A stretch of 64,000 nucleotides of DNA from Pseudomonas cavernae (GTDB lineage: Bacteria; Pseudomonadota; Gammaproteobacteria; Pseudomonadales; Pseudomonadaceae): positions 3,224,001-3,288,000 of the forward strand of contig NZ_CP032419.1 of NCBI RefSeq assembly GCF_003595175.1, in the 5' to 3' direction. A model generated the notes under the pieces. The model was given only the letters and a program-made list of their open reading frames with translations, did not search any database and was not told the DNA's origin. How positions within the stretch are numbered: position 1 is the stretch's first letter; every line of letters starts with the position of its first letter. Below, piece by piece: positions 11,828-22,300 of this stretch. The position numbers and the translations under genes are program-made.

Positions 11828-12838
11828 TTACAGATAGTGTTTTATCAATAACTCGCCCAATTGTGCAGCATTCAGCGCAGCGCCTTTGCGCACATTATCA
11901 GACGCAATCCACAAATTGAGTTCGGCGGCATCGTCGAGCCCTGCACGCACCCGGCCTACATATACAACATCCTGCCCGACTGCATCACCCACAGCCGTCG
12001 GATAGTCGTCCGCCTCAACCAACTCGACGCCAGGCGCGCCCTCTAGCGCTGCTCGAACCGCTGCCAGATCGACCTCGGCCGCACATTCCAGCGAGACACT
12101 CAGGCTGTCGCCAAAAAACACCGGGGCCTGCACACAGGTCGCAGCCACTTTAAGTTCTGGCAACGCCAGAACCTGTTTGAGCTCGGTCGATAAGCGCCTT
12201 TCTACGACCGTGTAGCCACTTTCATCTGCCTGACCGACTTGGGCGAGCAGATTGAAGGCGATCTGCCGATCGAAAAAACGCGTTTCCAGCGGACGCATAT
12301 TGAGCAGCTCGGTAGTCTGCCGCGCCAGGTCGGCCACCCCCTCCCGGCCCTGGCTGGAGACCGCCAGACAGGCAGTAACACCTACACGCCGCAGGGTCAG
12401 CAACGCCTGCAATGGCGCCAGCACCACCGCCAGCGCCGCCGCCGAGGCACTGGGGCTAGTTAATTGATAAGGAGCTTGCAGAGTTTTCAGTATCTGCGCA
12501 TTGGCTTCAGGGACCACCCGCGGCGCCTGCGATACGGGCAAAGCTCCAGACAAATCGATTAGCGAACAACCGGCCGCCTGGGCACGTGGCGCATGGACAC
12601 GGGTTACCTGCTCGCTCGCGGCAAAAAACGCCAAACGCACCTGGGAAAAATCGAACTCCTCGACTGTCCGCACCCGCACGTTCTTCCCGCGGAATGGCAG
12701 AGATTGGCCAGCCGACTCGCTGCTGGCCAGCAGATGCAGGTTGGCAAGAGGGAAATCGCGTTCTTCAAGCAGCTGGACGAGGGTTGCGCCGACGGTGCCG
12801 GTGGCGCCGATCACGGCGATATCGAAGGACTTGGACAT
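11828..12838 (-). CDS. Usg-like aspartate-semialdehyde dehydrogenase paralogue lacking the catalytic cysteine
   Basis: 336 aa. The N-terminus IAVIGATGTVGATLVQLLEE is an NADP-binding Rossmann motif of the aspartate-semialdehyde dehydrogenase family, and SSQGREG and the C-terminal NLWIASDNVRKGAALNAAQL also match. The segment that should contain the nucleophilic Cys reads QLTSPSASAAALAVVLAPL, with Ser/Ala instead. E. coli Usg also lacks this Cys. A true Asd is encoded next door (12950-14062), so this copy is probably not the biosynthetic enzyme. Its function is unknown. It lies 111 bp after asd and upstream of fimV in the same direction. Confidence 0.85.
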   Translation of the reverse strand: MSKSFDIAVIGATGTVGATLVQLLEERDFPLANLHLLASSESAGQSLPFRGKNVRVRTVEEFDFSQVRLAFFAASEQVTRVHAPRAQAAGCSLIDLSGALPVSQAPRVVPEANAQILKTLQAPYQLTSPSASAAALAVVLAPLQALLTLRRVGVTACLAVSSQGREGVADLARQTTELLNMRPLETRFFDRQIAFNLLAQVGQADESGYTVVERRLSTELKQVLALPELKVAATCVQAPVFFGDSLSVSLECAAEVDLAAVRAALEGAPGVELVEADDYPTAVGDAVGQDVVYVGRVRAGLDDAAELNLWIASDNVRKGAALNAAQLGELLIKHYL

Positions 12839-12949
12839 CGGGGGAGCCTTACACAGTCAGCGGAAAGAGCGGCACTGTAGCGCCGCCCCACTGCGCAGGC
12901 AATTTGGCGCCGACCAGAACGGCCGGCGCCGACAAAACGCCTTAGACGA

Positions 12950-14062
12950 TCAACGCTCCAGAAGGATGCGCAGCATGCGCCGCAGCGGCTCGGCAGCGCC
13001 CCACAACAGTTGGTCGCCGACGGTGAAGGCACCGAGGTACTGCGAGCCCATGTTGAGCTTGCGCAGACGACCGACCGGAACGCTCAGAGTGCCGGTCACG
13101 GCAGTCGGGGTCAGCTCGCGCATGCTGGCCTCGCGCTGGTTTGGCACCAGCTTGACCCAGGGGTTGTGCTGGCTGATCAGCCCTTCGATGTCGGAAATCG
13201 GCACGTCCTTGTTCAGCTTGATGGTCAGCGCCTGGCTGTGGCAACGCATGGCACCGATGCGCACGCACAGGCCATCCACCGGAATCGGGCTCTTGAAGCG
13301 ACCGAGGATCTTGTTGGTCTCGGCCTGGCCCTTCCACTCTTCGCGGCTCTGGCCGTTGGGCAGTTCCTTGTCGATGTAGGGAATCAGGCTGCCGGCCAGC
13401 GGCACGCCGAATTGGTCCACCGGGAAGCTGTCACCGCGCATGGCTTCGGCCACTTTGCGGTCGATGTCGAGGATGGCGCTGGCCGGGTTGGCCAGGTCGT
13501 CGGCCACGGAAGCATTGATCGCGCCCATCTGCTTGATCAGTTCGCGCATGTTCTGCGCGCCGGCGCCGGAAGCGGCCTGATAGGTCATGGCGCTCATCCA
13601 CTCGACCAAACCGGCTTCGTACAGGCCGCCGAGGGCCATCAGCATCAGGCTGACGGTGCAGTTGCCGCCGATGTAATTCTTGGTGCCGTTGTCGAGCGAC
13701 TGGTCGATGACCTTGCGGTTGACCGGATCGAGGACGATGACCGCGCTGTCATCCATACGCAGGGTGGACGCTGCGTCGATCCAGTAGCCCTGCCAGCCGG
13801 CTTCGCGCAGCTTGGGGAAGACTTCGCTGGTGTAGTCGCCGCCTTGGCAGGTGAGGATCACATCGAGGCTTTTCAGCTCATCGATGCTGTAGGCGTCCTT
13901 CAGCGGAGCGATGTCCTTACCTACCGCAGGGCCTTGACCACCGACGTTGGAGGTGGTGAAGAACACCGGCTCGATCAGATCGAAGTCCCGCTCTTCCAGC
14001 ATCCGCTGCATGAGTACGGAACCGACCATACCGCGCCAACCGATCAGACCTACACGTTTCAT
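12950..14062 (-). CDS. asd: Aspartate-semialdehyde dehydrogenase
   Basis: 370 aa from ATG 14062. Asd reduces beta-aspartyl phosphate to aspartate semialdehyde, the branch point to lysine/diaminopimelate, threonine and methionine. The N-terminal [18 protein letters not shown] is the NADP site, and the catalytic Cys is in [15 protein letters not shown]. The substrate-binding segment with [18 protein letters not shown] is intact. An upstream GTG-type extension of 13 codons is possible, but the chosen ATG has AAGGTG and the conserved N-terminus. It follows leuB by 57 bp and precedes the Usg-like gene. Confidence 0.97.
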   Translation of the reverse strand: MKRVGLIGWRGMVGSVLMQRMLEERDFDLIEPVFFTTSNVGGQGPAVGKDIAPLKDAYSIDELKSLDVILTCQGGDYTSEVFPKLREAGWQGYWIDAASTLRMDDSAVIVLDPVNRKVIDQSLDNGTKNYIGGNCTVSLMLMALGGLYEAGLVEWMSAMTYQAASGAGAQNMRELIKQMGAINASVADDLANPASAILDIDRKVAEAMRGDSFPVDQFGVPLAGSLIPYIDKELPNGQSREEWKGQAETNKILGRFKSPIPVDGLCVRIGAMRCHSQALTIKLNKDVPISDIEGLISQHNPWVKLVPNQREASMRELTPTAVTGTLSVPVGRLRKLNMGSQYLGAFTVGDQLLWGAAEPLRRMLRILLER

Positions 14063-14090
14063 CGCAACTACACCTTTATGGGAATACCGA

Positions 14091-14110
14091 CCCACCGTCA
14101 CGACGGTGGG
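14091..14110 (-). other. GC-rich hairpin between leuB and asd
   Basis: CCCACCGTC and GACGGTGGG form a nine-pair inverted repeat with a two-base centre (or eight pairs with a CACG loop), just after the leuB stop and before the asd ribosome site. No T-run follows on the minus strand. It may tune readthrough from leuB into asd or stabilise a 3' end rather than act as a strong terminator. Confidence 0.45.
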
Positions 14111-14119
14111 CCTGAAAGA

Positions 14120-15202
14120 TTACAGATTACGCAAAGCGGCGACTACCGCATCGCCCATTGCCCGGGTCCCGACCTTGGTGGTGCCCGCCGACCAGATATC
14201 GCCGGTACGCAGGCCCTGATCCAGCACCAGGCTCACGGCTTGCTCGATGGCGTCCGCCGCCTGAGTCAGGCTGAAGCTGTAACGCAGCATCATCGACACC
14301 GAGAGGATGGTCGCCAACGGGTTGGCGATGCCCTGCCCGGCAATGTCCGGCGCCGAACCATGGCACGGCTCGTACATGCCCTTGTTGTTGGCATCCAGCG
14401 ACGCTGAAGGCAGCATGCCGATGGAACCGGTGAGCATGGAAGCCTCATCCGACAGAATGTCGCCGAACATGTTGTCGGTGACCATCACATCGAACTGTTT
14501 GGGCGCGCGCACCAGTTGCATGGCGGCGTTGTCGACGTACATATGGCTGAGTTCGATGTCCGGGTAATCCTTGGCCACTTCCTCGACCACTGCCCGCCAC
14601 AACTGACTGGAAGCCAGCACGTTGGCCTTATCCACCGAGCACAGCTTCTTGCCGCGCACGCGGGCCATGTCGAAGCCGACCCGGGCGATGCGGCGGATTT
14701 CGCTCTCACTGTACGGCAGGGTGTCGTACGCCTGGCGCTCGCCGTTTTCCAGCACGCGCGACTCGCGCGGCGAGCCGAAATAGATGCCGCCGGTCAGCTC
14801 GCGAACGATGAGGATGTTCAGCCCCGCAACCACTTCCGGCTTGAGGGTGGACGCCTCGGCCAGCTGCGGATAAAGGATGGCCGGCCGCAGGTTTCCGAAC
14901 AGGCCCAACTGCGAACGGATCTTCAGCAGGCCGCGCTCCGGGCGCAGCGCCGGATCGATGCTGTCCCACTTGGGGCCACCGACCGCACCGAGCAGGATGG
15001 CGTCGGCAGCGCGAGCGCGCTCCAGGGTCTCATCGGCCAGAGGCACGCCGTACTTGTCATAGGCCGCACCGCCCAACTCGTCGAAGGACAGCTCGAAACC
15101 CAGGTCGTACTTGTCGTTGGCCAGTTCCAGCACCTTGACCGCCTCGGCCATGATTTCCGGGCCGATCCCGTCGCCGGGAAGAATCAGAATCTGTTTGCTC
15201 AT
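14120..15202 (-). CDS. leuB: 3-isopropylmalate dehydrogenase
   Basis: 360 aa. LeuB oxidatively decarboxylates 3-isopropylmalate to 2-oxoisocaproate in leucine synthesis with NAD. The beta-decarboxylating dehydrogenase marks are [11 protein letters not shown] at the N-terminus, [10 protein letters not shown], the catalytic Lys/Tyr region and the metal-binding [17 protein letters not shown]. The [18 protein letters not shown] segment is also intact. The start ATG has GAGAGGGAT upstream. The leuC-leuD-methyltransferase-leuB-asd order on one strand is standard for Pseudomonas. Confidence 0.98.
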   Translation of the reverse strand: MSKQILILPGDGIGPEIMAEAVKVLELANDKYDLGFELSFDELGGAAYDKYGVPLADETLERARAADAILLGAVGGPKWDSIDPALRPERGLLKIRSQLGLFGNLRPAILYPQLAEASTLKPEVVAGLNILIVRELTGGIYFGSPRESRVLENGERQAYDTLPYSESEIRRIARVGFDMARVRGKKLCSVDKANVLASSQLWRAVVEEVAKDYPDIELSHMYVDNAAMQLVRAPKQFDVMVTDNMFGDILSDEASMLTGSIGMLPSASLDANNKGMYEPCHGSAPDIAGQGIANPLATILSVSMMLRYSFSLTQAADAIEQAVSLVLDQGLRTGDIWSAGTTKVGTRAMGDAVVAALRNL

Positions 15203-15242
15203 GTATCCCTCTCGTTAGACGCCCAAAGCGCCGCCATCATGC

Positions 15243-16007
15243 TTAACGCTTGGCCCACAGCACCAGCACGTCGGTGCTGAAGGAGCCGTCAGCGGCAATT
15301 TCAAAATACTCGCGAACCTCTTCGCCCACTGCTTGCTGCAGCGCGCGGATGGCCGCACGAAAAACTTCGGGCGTGCGCATCCGCTCGACCCAGGAGGCGA
15401 ATTCCAGGCGCAGGCGCTGGCGCGCATGGCTGCGTACCTGCAGACCGGCCTCACCGACCAGACGCAGCCACTCGGCCGCCGCATAGTCGCGCACGTGGCT
15501 GGTATCGCGCAGCAACTCGACCGCCTGCAGGTGGGTGTCGAGCAACGGCGTGCCCGGCGCGATCACGTCGATGAACGCCGCCACCCCGCCCGGCTTGAGC
15601 ACCCGGCGCACCTCGCGCAGGGCCTGGCCGACATCGATCCAATGGTGCACCGAATAGCGACTGAAGACGAAGTCGAAGCTGCCATCGGCGAACGGCAGGC
15701 GCTCCGCCGGCCCCTGCTCGGTACGGATATTGCCCAGTCCGCGCTCCTGCGCGGCGGCCGCTACTACGTCGAGCATCTGCGCCGACAGGTCATAGGCCAC
15801 CACCTCGCCCACCAGTGGGGCGACATGAAAGCTGACGTGCCCGGCACCGCAACCGAGATCCAGCAGCCGCGCCTCGCCACGACCCGCGACCTCGGCCTGC
15901 AGCAGCGCGAACTCGGCGCCCTGGGCATGTACGGCGCTGCTCAGATAGGCACTGGCCTGCTCGCCGAACTGGCGCTGGACCACTTGCACATGGGCCTTGT
16001 CGCTCAT
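15243..16007 (-). CDS. Class I SAM-dependent methyltransferase
   Basis: 254 aa. A UbiE/COQ5-like methyltransferase fold: the SAM-binding motif I is LLDLGCGAGHVSFHVA (about residues 40-55), followed by VVAYDLSAQML and the LPFADGSFDFVFSRYSVHHW region typical of Methyltransf_11. The substrate is unknown. The ATG at 16007 is favoured over the longer frame because GGAGG stands five bases ahead. It sits between leuD and leuB in the leu run, as an unassigned methyltransferase does in PAO1, but nothing in the sequence links it to leucine synthesis. Confidence 0.88.
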   Translation of the reverse strand: MSDKAHVQVVQRQFGEQASAYLSSAVHAQGAEFALLQAEVAGRGEARLLDLGCGAGHVSFHVAPLVGEVVAYDLSAQMLDVVAAAAQERGLGNIRTEQGPAERLPFADGSFDFVFSRYSVHHWIDVGQALREVRRVLKPGGVAAFIDVIAPGTPLLDTHLQAVELLRDTSHVRDYAAAEWLRLVGEAGLQVRSHARQRLRLEFASWVERMRTPEVFRAAIRALQQAVGEEVREYFEIAADGSFSTDVLVLWAKR

Positions 16008-16028
16008 CACATCCTCCGGGTGGCGCAC

Positions 16029-16673
16029 TCAGGCATCGCGGAACAACCAGGGCTGGTTCTGCCGGTAGCCGGCCTCGAACGTGCGAACCGCCTCGGCGTC
16101 CTGCAAGGTCAGACCGATGTCGTCCAAGCCGTTGAGCAGGCAATGCTTACGGAAGGCATCGACTTCGAAGCCGTACTGCTTGCCGTCAGGACGGGTCACG
16201 GTCTGCGCCGCCAGATCGACGGTCAGCTGATAGCCCTCGGTGGCCTCGGCCTGCTGGAACAGCTCATCGACTTCCGCTTCCGTCAAGATGATCGGCAACA
16301 GGCCGTTCTTGAAGCTGTTGTTGAAGAAGATGTCGGCGTAGCTCGGCGCGATGATGGCGCGGAAACCGTATTCCTCCAGCGCCCACGGCGCGTGCTCACG
16401 ACTGGAACCGCAGCCGAAATTCTCGCGCGCCAAGAGCACGCTGGCGCCCTGGTAACGTGGGAAGTTCAGCACGAAGTCCTTATTGATCGGGCGCTGGGAG
16501 TTGTCCTGGTTCGGCTGGCCGACATCCAGGTAGCGCCACTCGTCGAACAGGTTGGGGCCGAAACCGGTGCGCTTGATCGACTTCAAAAACTGCTTGGGAA
16601 TGATCTGGTCGGTGTCGACGTTGGCGCGGTCGAGCGGCGCGACGAGACCGGTATGCTGGGTAAAGGCTTTCAT
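16029..16673 (-). CDS. leuD: 3-isopropylmalate dehydratase small subunit
   Basis: 214 aa, the usual length. LeuD is the swivelling small subunit of isopropylmalate isomerase and works with LeuC to convert 2- to 3-isopropylmalate. It begins [25 protein letters not shown], shown here as two adjoining conserved blocks, and carries [15 protein letters not shown], the conserved active-site loop. It lies 11 bp after leuC, so the two subunits are cotranscribed and probably made in equal amounts. Confidence 0.98.
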   Translation of the reverse strand: MKAFTQHTGLVAPLDRANVDTDQIIPKQFLKSIKRTGFGPNLFDEWRYLDVGQPNQDNSQRPINKDFVLNFPRYQGASVLLARENFGCGSSREHAPWALEEYGFRAIIAPSYADIFFNNSFKNGLLPIILTEAEVDELFQQAEATEGYQLTVDLAAQTVTRPDGKQYGFEVDAFRKHCLLNGLDDIGLTLQDAEAVRTFEAGYRQNQPWLFRDA

Positions 16674-16684
16674 CTGGGGTCTCC

Positions 16685-18112
16685 TCAGGCCTGGGTCAGT
16701 TCACGCACATCGATGAAACGGCCGGTCACCGCGGCTGCCGCGGCCATCGCCGGGCTGACCAGGTGGGTACGGCCGCCGGCGCCCTGACGGCCCTCGAAGT
16801 TGCGGTTGGAGGTCGAGGCGCAATGCTCACCGCTGCCGAGTTTGTCCGGGTTCATCGCCAGGCACATAGAGCAACCCGGCTCACGCCATTCGAAGCCGGC
16901 TTCGATAAAGATCTTATCGAGACCCTCTTTCTCAGCCTGCGCCTTGACCAGGCCGGAGCCCGGCACCACCAGCGCCTGCTTGATGGTCGGGGCGACCTTG
17001 CGGCCCTTGGCGACGGCCGCCGCAGCACGCAGATCCTCGATCCGCGAGTTGGTGCAGGAACCGATGAACACACGATCCAGCTGGATATCGGTGATCGCCT
17101 GATTGGCGGCCAAGCCCATGTACTTGAGCGCACGGACGATGGAGTCACGCTTGACCGGGTCGGTCTCGGCGGCCGGATCCGGCACGCGCTGGTCGACGGC
17201 CAGGACCATTTCCGGCGAGGTGCCCCAGCTGACCTGCGGCTTGATGTCTTCGGCCTTCAGTTCGACCACGGTGTCGAAATGCGCATCGGCATCGGACACC
17301 AGGTCGGCCCAGGCGGCGACCGCCTTGTCCCAATCCGCACCTTGCGGGGCGAACGGACGGCCCTTGACGTAGGCGATGGTCTTCTCGTCGGTGGCGACCA
17401 GACCGACCCGCGCACCGGCCTCGATGGCCATGTTGCAGATGGTCATGCGCCCCTCGATCGACAAGTCGCGGATCGCGCTGCCGGCGAACTCCAGGGCATG
17501 GCCGTTGCCGCCGGCGGTGCCGATCTTGCCGATGATGGCGAGGACGATGTCCTTGGCGGTGACGCCCTGGGGCAACTGGCCCTCGACGCGCACCTGCATG
17601 TTCTTCATCTTCTTGGCCACCAGGCACTGGGTGGCGAGCACGTGCTCGACCTCGGAGGTGCCGATGCCATGGGCCAGCGCGCCGAAGGCGCCATGGGTCG
17701 AGGTGTGCGAGTCACCGCAGACCACGGTCATGCCCGGCAAGGTGGCGCCCTGCTCCGGGCCAACCACGTGGACGATGCCCTGACGCACATCGTTCATCTT
17801 GAACTCGAGGATGCCGAAATCGTCGCAGTTCTCGTCCAGAGTCTGTACCTGAATGCGCGACACCTCGTCGGCGATGGCTTCCAGGCCGCCTTTACGCTCG
17901 GCCTGGGTGGTCGGCACGTTGTGGTCCGGGGTGGCGATGTTGGCGTCGATGCGCCACGGCTTGCGCCCGGCCAGACGCAGGCCCTCGAAGGCCTGCGGCG
18001 AGGTCACTTCGTGGAGGATATGGCGGTCGATGTAGATCAGCGACGAACCATCGTCGCGACGCTTGACCTCGTGCATGTCCCAGAGCTTGTCATACAGCGT
18101 CTTGCCGGCCAT
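16685..18112 (-). CDS. leuC: 3-isopropylmalate dehydratase large subunit
   Basis: 475 aa. LeuC is the aconitase-type large subunit holding the [4Fe-4S] cluster. The cluster cysteines are in [14 protein letters not shown] and in [15 protein letters not shown]. The N-terminus [18 protein letters not shown] and the [21 protein letters not shown] block are classical. The start ATG is preceded by GAGGG. A sigma-70-like promoter with 17 bp spacing and LysR-type inverted repeats lie in the short divergent interval shared with the LysR gene at 18234. Confidence 0.98.
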   Translation of the reverse strand: MAGKTLYDKLWDMHEVKRRDDGSSLIYIDRHILHEVTSPQAFEGLRLAGRKPWRIDANIATPDHNVPTTQAERKGGLEAIADEVSRIQVQTLDENCDDFGILEFKMNDVRQGIVHVVGPEQGATLPGMTVVCGDSHTSTHGAFGALAHGIGTSEVEHVLATQCLVAKKMKNMQVRVEGQLPQGVTAKDIVLAIIGKIGTAGGNGHALEFAGSAIRDLSIEGRMTICNMAIEAGARVGLVATDEKTIAYVKGRPFAPQGADWDKAVAAWADLVSDADAHFDTVVELKAEDIKPQVSWGTSPEMVLAVDQRVPDPAAETDPVKRDSIVRALKYMGLAANQAITDIQLDRVFIGSCTNSRIEDLRAAAAVAKGRKVAPTIKQALVVPGSGLVKAQAEKEGLDKIFIEAGFEWREPGCSMCLAMNPDKLGSGEHCASTSNRNFEGRQGAGGRTHLVSPAMAAAAAVTGRFIDVRELTQA

Positions 18113-18162
18113 CGGAGAACCCTCATCAGCGTGTTTCTATGCCCTTAAGGCTTGTGGGGATG

Positions 18163-18191
18163 ATGCTATGTGCTTGCATTGAATAACTCAA
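18163..18191 (-). promoter_or_regulatory. Putative leuC promoter
   Basis: On the minus strand TTGAGT (18191-18186) and TAGCAT (18168-18163) are separated by exactly 17 bases, each matching four of six consensus positions. The start point would fall about 45 bases before the leuC ATG. The -35 box overlaps a LysR-type inverted repeat. Confidence 0.5.
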
Positions 18192-18215
18192 ATTCATATT
18201 TTTCATCCATTGGAT
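18179..18215. promoter_or_regulatory. Two LysR-type inverted repeats in the leuC/lysR divergent region
   Basis: TTGAATAACTCAA (18179-18191) is an inverted repeat (TTGA...TCAA) overlapping the leuC -35 box. ATCCATTGGAT (18205-18215) is a second palindrome 19 bases before the LysR gene. Paired sites like these are typical of LysR autoregulation with activation or repression of the divergent gene. The assignment to this regulator is inference. Confidence 0.45.
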
Positions 18216-18233
18216 AACCGATAGGAATTCGAC

Positions 18234-19115
18234 ATGGATCTGGCCAGCCTCAACGCCTTTATCGCCATCGCCGAAACCGGCAGCTTCTCGGAAGCCGGCG
18301 AGCGCCTGCATCTGACCCAGCCGGCGGTGAGCAAGCGCATCGCCGGGCTGGAGCAGCAACTCAAGGTGCGCCTGTTCGACCGCCTGGGGCGCGAGGTGAG
18401 CCTCACCGAAGCCGGCCGCGCGCTGCTGCCGCGGGCCTACCAGATCCTCAATGTACTGGACGACACGCGGCGCGCATTGACCAACCTCAATGGCGAGGTG
18501 ACCGGCCGTCTGACCCTGGCGACCAGCCACCACATCGGTCTGCACCGCCTGCCGCCGCTGCTGCGCGCCTTCACCCGCGCTTATCCGCAGGTCGCGCTGG
18601 ATATCCAGTTCCTCGATTCGGAAGTGGCCTACGAGGAGATTCTCCATGGCCGCGCCGAGCTGGCGGTGATCACCCTGGCGCCGGAGACCCATGCGCCGGT
18701 CAAGGCGGTGCCAGTGTGGGATGACCCCCTGGATTTCGTCGCCGCTCCCGAGCATCCGCTGGCCCGCAACAAGGCGGTCAGCCTGGCCGAGGTGGCGCAC
18801 CATGCCGCCGTGTTCCCGGGCGACAACACCTTCACCCATCACATCGTGCAGGGTCTTTTCGAAGCGCAGGGACTGACGCCGAACATCGCCATGAGCACCA
18901 ACTATCTGGAAACCATCAAGATGATGGTGTCCATCGGACTGGCCTGGAGTGTGCTGCCGCGCACCATGCTCGATGACCAGGTGGTGCGCCTACCTATATC
19001 GGGGGTCCAGTTAAACCGCCAACTGGGCTACATCCTGCATACCGAACGCACGCTGTCGAATGCCGCCAAAGCGTTCATGCAACTGCTCGACCAGCAACGC
19101 GACGATCCGGCCTAA
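18234..19115 (+). CDS. LysR-family transcriptional regulator, divergent from leuC
   Basis: 293 aa. N-terminal winged helix-turn-helix (residues 1-60, MDLASLNAFIAIAETGSFSEA then RLHLTQPAVSKRIAGLE) and a C-terminal periplasmic-binding-like co-inducer domain (about 90-290). AGGA lies ahead of the ATG. It is transcribed away from leuC across a 121 bp interval with two inverted repeats, so it probably controls the leuCDB genes or its own expression; a LysR gene occupies the same place in PAO1. The effector is not evident. An inverted-repeat element begins immediately after its stop codon. Confidence 0.93.
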   Translation: MDLASLNAFIAIAETGSFSEAGERLHLTQPAVSKRIAGLEQQLKVRLFDRLGREVSLTEAGRALLPRAYQILNVLDDTRRALTNLNGEVTGRLTLATSHHIGLHRLPPLLRAFTRAYPQVALDIQFLDSEVAYEEILHGRAELAVITLAPETHAPVKAVPVWDDPLDFVAAPEHPLARNKAVSLAEVAHHAAVFPGDNTFTHHIVQGLFEAQGLTPNIAMSTNYLETIKMMVSIGLAWSVLPRTMLDDQVVRLPISGVQLNRQLGYILHTERTLSNAAKAFMQLLDQQRDDPA

Positions 19116-19255
19116 CAGGTTGTTGAAAAACTACCTGCGTTGCCGATACGGCGTTAAAACCGGCCTCAAAATGCTCATTTACCGCACGTAAACTGCGCTT
19201 TTTCGGCCGTTTTTGCCTTGTCTCGGCTGCCTCGCCTACGCTTTTCAACAGCCTG
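19116..19255. repeat. 140-bp inverted-repeat element (family A, full copy)
   Basis: Bounded by CAGGTTGTTGAAAA (19116-19129) and TTTTCAACAGCCTG (19242-19255), which are near-perfect inverted copies of each other. No ORF inside. The interior shares the order CTAC..GCGTTGCC..GGCGTTAAAACCGG with shorter copies at 27377 and 35037. It abuts the LysR stop codon and may act as its terminator. I recall similar TIR-bounded intergenic repeats in other Pseudomonas genomes. Confidence 0.7.
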
Positions 19256-19388
19256 CTAAGTCTTGCCTAAGCCACCAGGCAACGGCTAACGTGCCGCCCC
19301 ATAACAACAAGAAAAGACTCCTGCGTGTCCCAGCGCCGCCCCACGCCGGCTGCTGCGCCTCACGCATAGTCACAGGAATGGCCGCCCC

Positions 19389-22300
19389 ATGACCGAAACT
19401 GTTGACCGCTCCCCGCCACTCCCTCACGTCGCAGCCGTCGACCCCGCCGAATCCGAACTCGCCTGGCGAGATACACCACGCCTACTCGCGGCGCTGGATG
19501 GCGCGCACCTGGGCGCCTGGCTCTGGGACCTCGACAGCGGCCAACTCAGCTGGTCGCGCGGCGCCAAGGCGCTGTTCGGCTTCGACCCGCGGCGCCCGCT
19601 GCCGACCCGGATCGACTATCTCGCGCTGGTTCCGGTCGAGGAGCGGCCCGCCGTGCAGCAGCTCTTCATGGACGTCCAGGCCGGCAAACCGCGCAACCCG
19701 ACCTTCAGCCACCGCATTCGCTGGCCGGATGGCAGCCTGCGCTGGGTGGAGATCAGCGGCAGCCTGCAATACGACGCCAATGGCCAACAGCTGGTGATTG
19801 GCGTTGTCCGCGATATCACCGAGCGCAAGCAACGCACCGAAGCACTGCGCAGCAGCGAAGAAAAGTTCAGCAAGATCTTCCTCAACAGCCCCGACGCGGT
19901 GGTGATCTCCGAGCACGACAGCGGGCGCTTCATCGACTTCAACCCAAGCTTCGAACGCCAGTTCGGCTGGAGTCGCGAGGAGGCCCTGGGGCGAACCCCG
20001 CATGACCTGAATATCTGGACCGACCCGCAGGATCGCCAGCGCCTGCTCGACACCCTGGATCAGGAGGGGCAAACGGACGGGCTGGAAGTCTGCCTGCGCA
20101 GCCGCGACGGCAGACTCAGTACCCACCTGCTGTTCGGCAGCGTAATCGAGCTGCATGGGCAGATCTGTCTGGCCCTGACGGCACGCGACATCACCCAGCT
20201 ACGCGCCCAGGAACGCGCCCTTAAAGACAGCGAAGAGCACCTGACCCTGGCCCTGCAAGCTGCCAACCTGGGAACTTGGGACCTGCATATTCCCAGTCAG
20301 ACCCTGCAGTTCTCGGCGCGCGCCGCGGAACTGCACGGGCTGCCCATATACCCGCTGCACGATACCCTGCCGGCGTTCCTCGGCAGTTTGCCGGAGGAAG
20401 ATCGCAGCAACCTGAAGCAGGTCTACTGCGACCTGATGCTAGGCAAGCGCCCGGACTATCACCTGGTCTACCGGAGCAAACTGGCCAGCGGCGAGACCCG
20501 CTACCTGGAAAGCACCGCCCGCCTCTACCGCGACGCCGCCGGCAAGCCGCTGCGACTGGTCGGCATACTGGCCGACATCAGCGAGCAAGTACTGCGCGAG
20601 CTACGCCTGGCGGCCTCCGAAGAGAAGTTTTCCAGCCTGTTCCAGACCATCCCCTACCCTGTCTGCGTGGTCCGCGCACGCGACAATATCTGCATCGAGA
20701 TCAACCCTGCCTTCACCGCGACCTTCGGCTGGACACCCGAAGCCGTGAATGGCCGCGCGGGCATCGAAATCGGCATCATGCCGGACCAGCACCATCGCCT
20801 CGAACTGCACCGACGCATGTTTGCCGAGCGCGAGCTGGACAACGAGGAAACCCACCTGGTGACGAGGGATGGACGTCCACTCGTCTGCACCATCTCCTGC
20901 CGCTACATCCAGGTCGACGGGGAGTCCTGCATCACCACGACCTTCCGCGACGTCACCGAACAGAAGCGCGCCGAAGCCGAACTGCGCGCCAGCGAAGAGA
21001 AGTTCGCCCGGGCCTTCCACTCCAGCCCCGACGCCATCACCATCACCGCACGCGAGAGCGGCCGCTATCTGGAGGTCAACGAAGGCTTCTGTCGACTGAC
21101 CGGCTATCGCGCCGAGGAAGTGCTCGGCCGCTCGCCCGCCGAACTGAACATCTGGGCCGGCGGCTTCGACCGCCAGCGCATGCTCGAACGCCTCGAGCGC
21201 GACGGCCATATCCGCCACCACGAACTGGCAATGCAGCACCGCGACGGCAGCACCCGCCTGGTCGATGCCTCCATCGAGCCCCTGGAGCTCAAGGGCCAAC
21301 GCTGCCTGCTGCTGACCGCCCGCGACATCGGCGACCTGAAGGACGCCCAGGCACAGATCCACCACCTCGCCTACCACGACCCGCTGACCAACCTGCCCAA
21401 CCGTGCCTTGCTGATGGACCGCCTGACCCAGCAGATCGCCCTGCTGCAGCGTCACCAACTGCGCGGTGCCCTGCTGTTCCTCGACCTCGACCGCTTCAAG
21501 CACATCAACGACTCGCTCGGTCACCCGGTCGGTGACGCGGTGCTGCAGATGATCAGCGCCCGCCTGGCAGCCAGCGTGCGCCTGGAGGACACCGTGGCGC
21601 GCCTGGGTGGCGACGAGTTCGTCATCCTGCTGACCGGACTGGAAGGCAAACGCTCGCAGGTGACCCGCCAAGTCCGCCAGGTTGCGGAAAAACTCCGCAA
21701 GCTGCTGGCCGAGCCGATGCTGCTCGACGGCCATCGCCTGCAGGTCACGCCGAGCATTGGCATCGCCCTGATCCCCGATCATGGCAACGCCCCGGCCGAT
21801 CTGCTCAAGCGCGCCGATATCGCCCTGTATCGGGCCAAGGATTCCGGGCGCAACACCATCCAGCTGTTTCGCACCACCATGCAGGCGGCGGCCAGCGAGC
21901 GCCTGCGCCTGGAGAACGACTTGCGCCAGGCCTTGCAGCGCGGCGAGTTCGAACTGTATTTCCAACCCCAGGTCGACGCCCGCAACGGCCAGGTGATCGG
22001 CGCCGAAGCCCTGCTGCGCTGGCAACACCCGACGCTCGGGGTGCAATCGCCGGTGCACTTCATCCAAGTGCTGGAAGACAGCGGGCTGATTCTCGAGGTG
22101 GGCGACTGGGCGCTGAGCGAGGCCTGTCAGGTGTGCGCGCAACTGCTCGATGACCAGCTGATCGGCGCCCAGGACTTCAGCCTGTGCGTCAACATCAGCC
22201 CCCAGCAGTTCCGCCAGAGCAACTTCGTCGAACAGACCGCTGCCCGCCTGCGCGACACCGGTCTGCCGCAAGCCATGCTGAAGCTGGAGATCACCGAAGG

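Noticed and set aside
18123..18203. Possible 26-residue leader peptide upstream of leuC (MKNMNLSYSMQ...)
   Set aside because: It has only two Leu residues, no ribosome site and no attenuator hairpin pair, so leucine attenuation is not supported.
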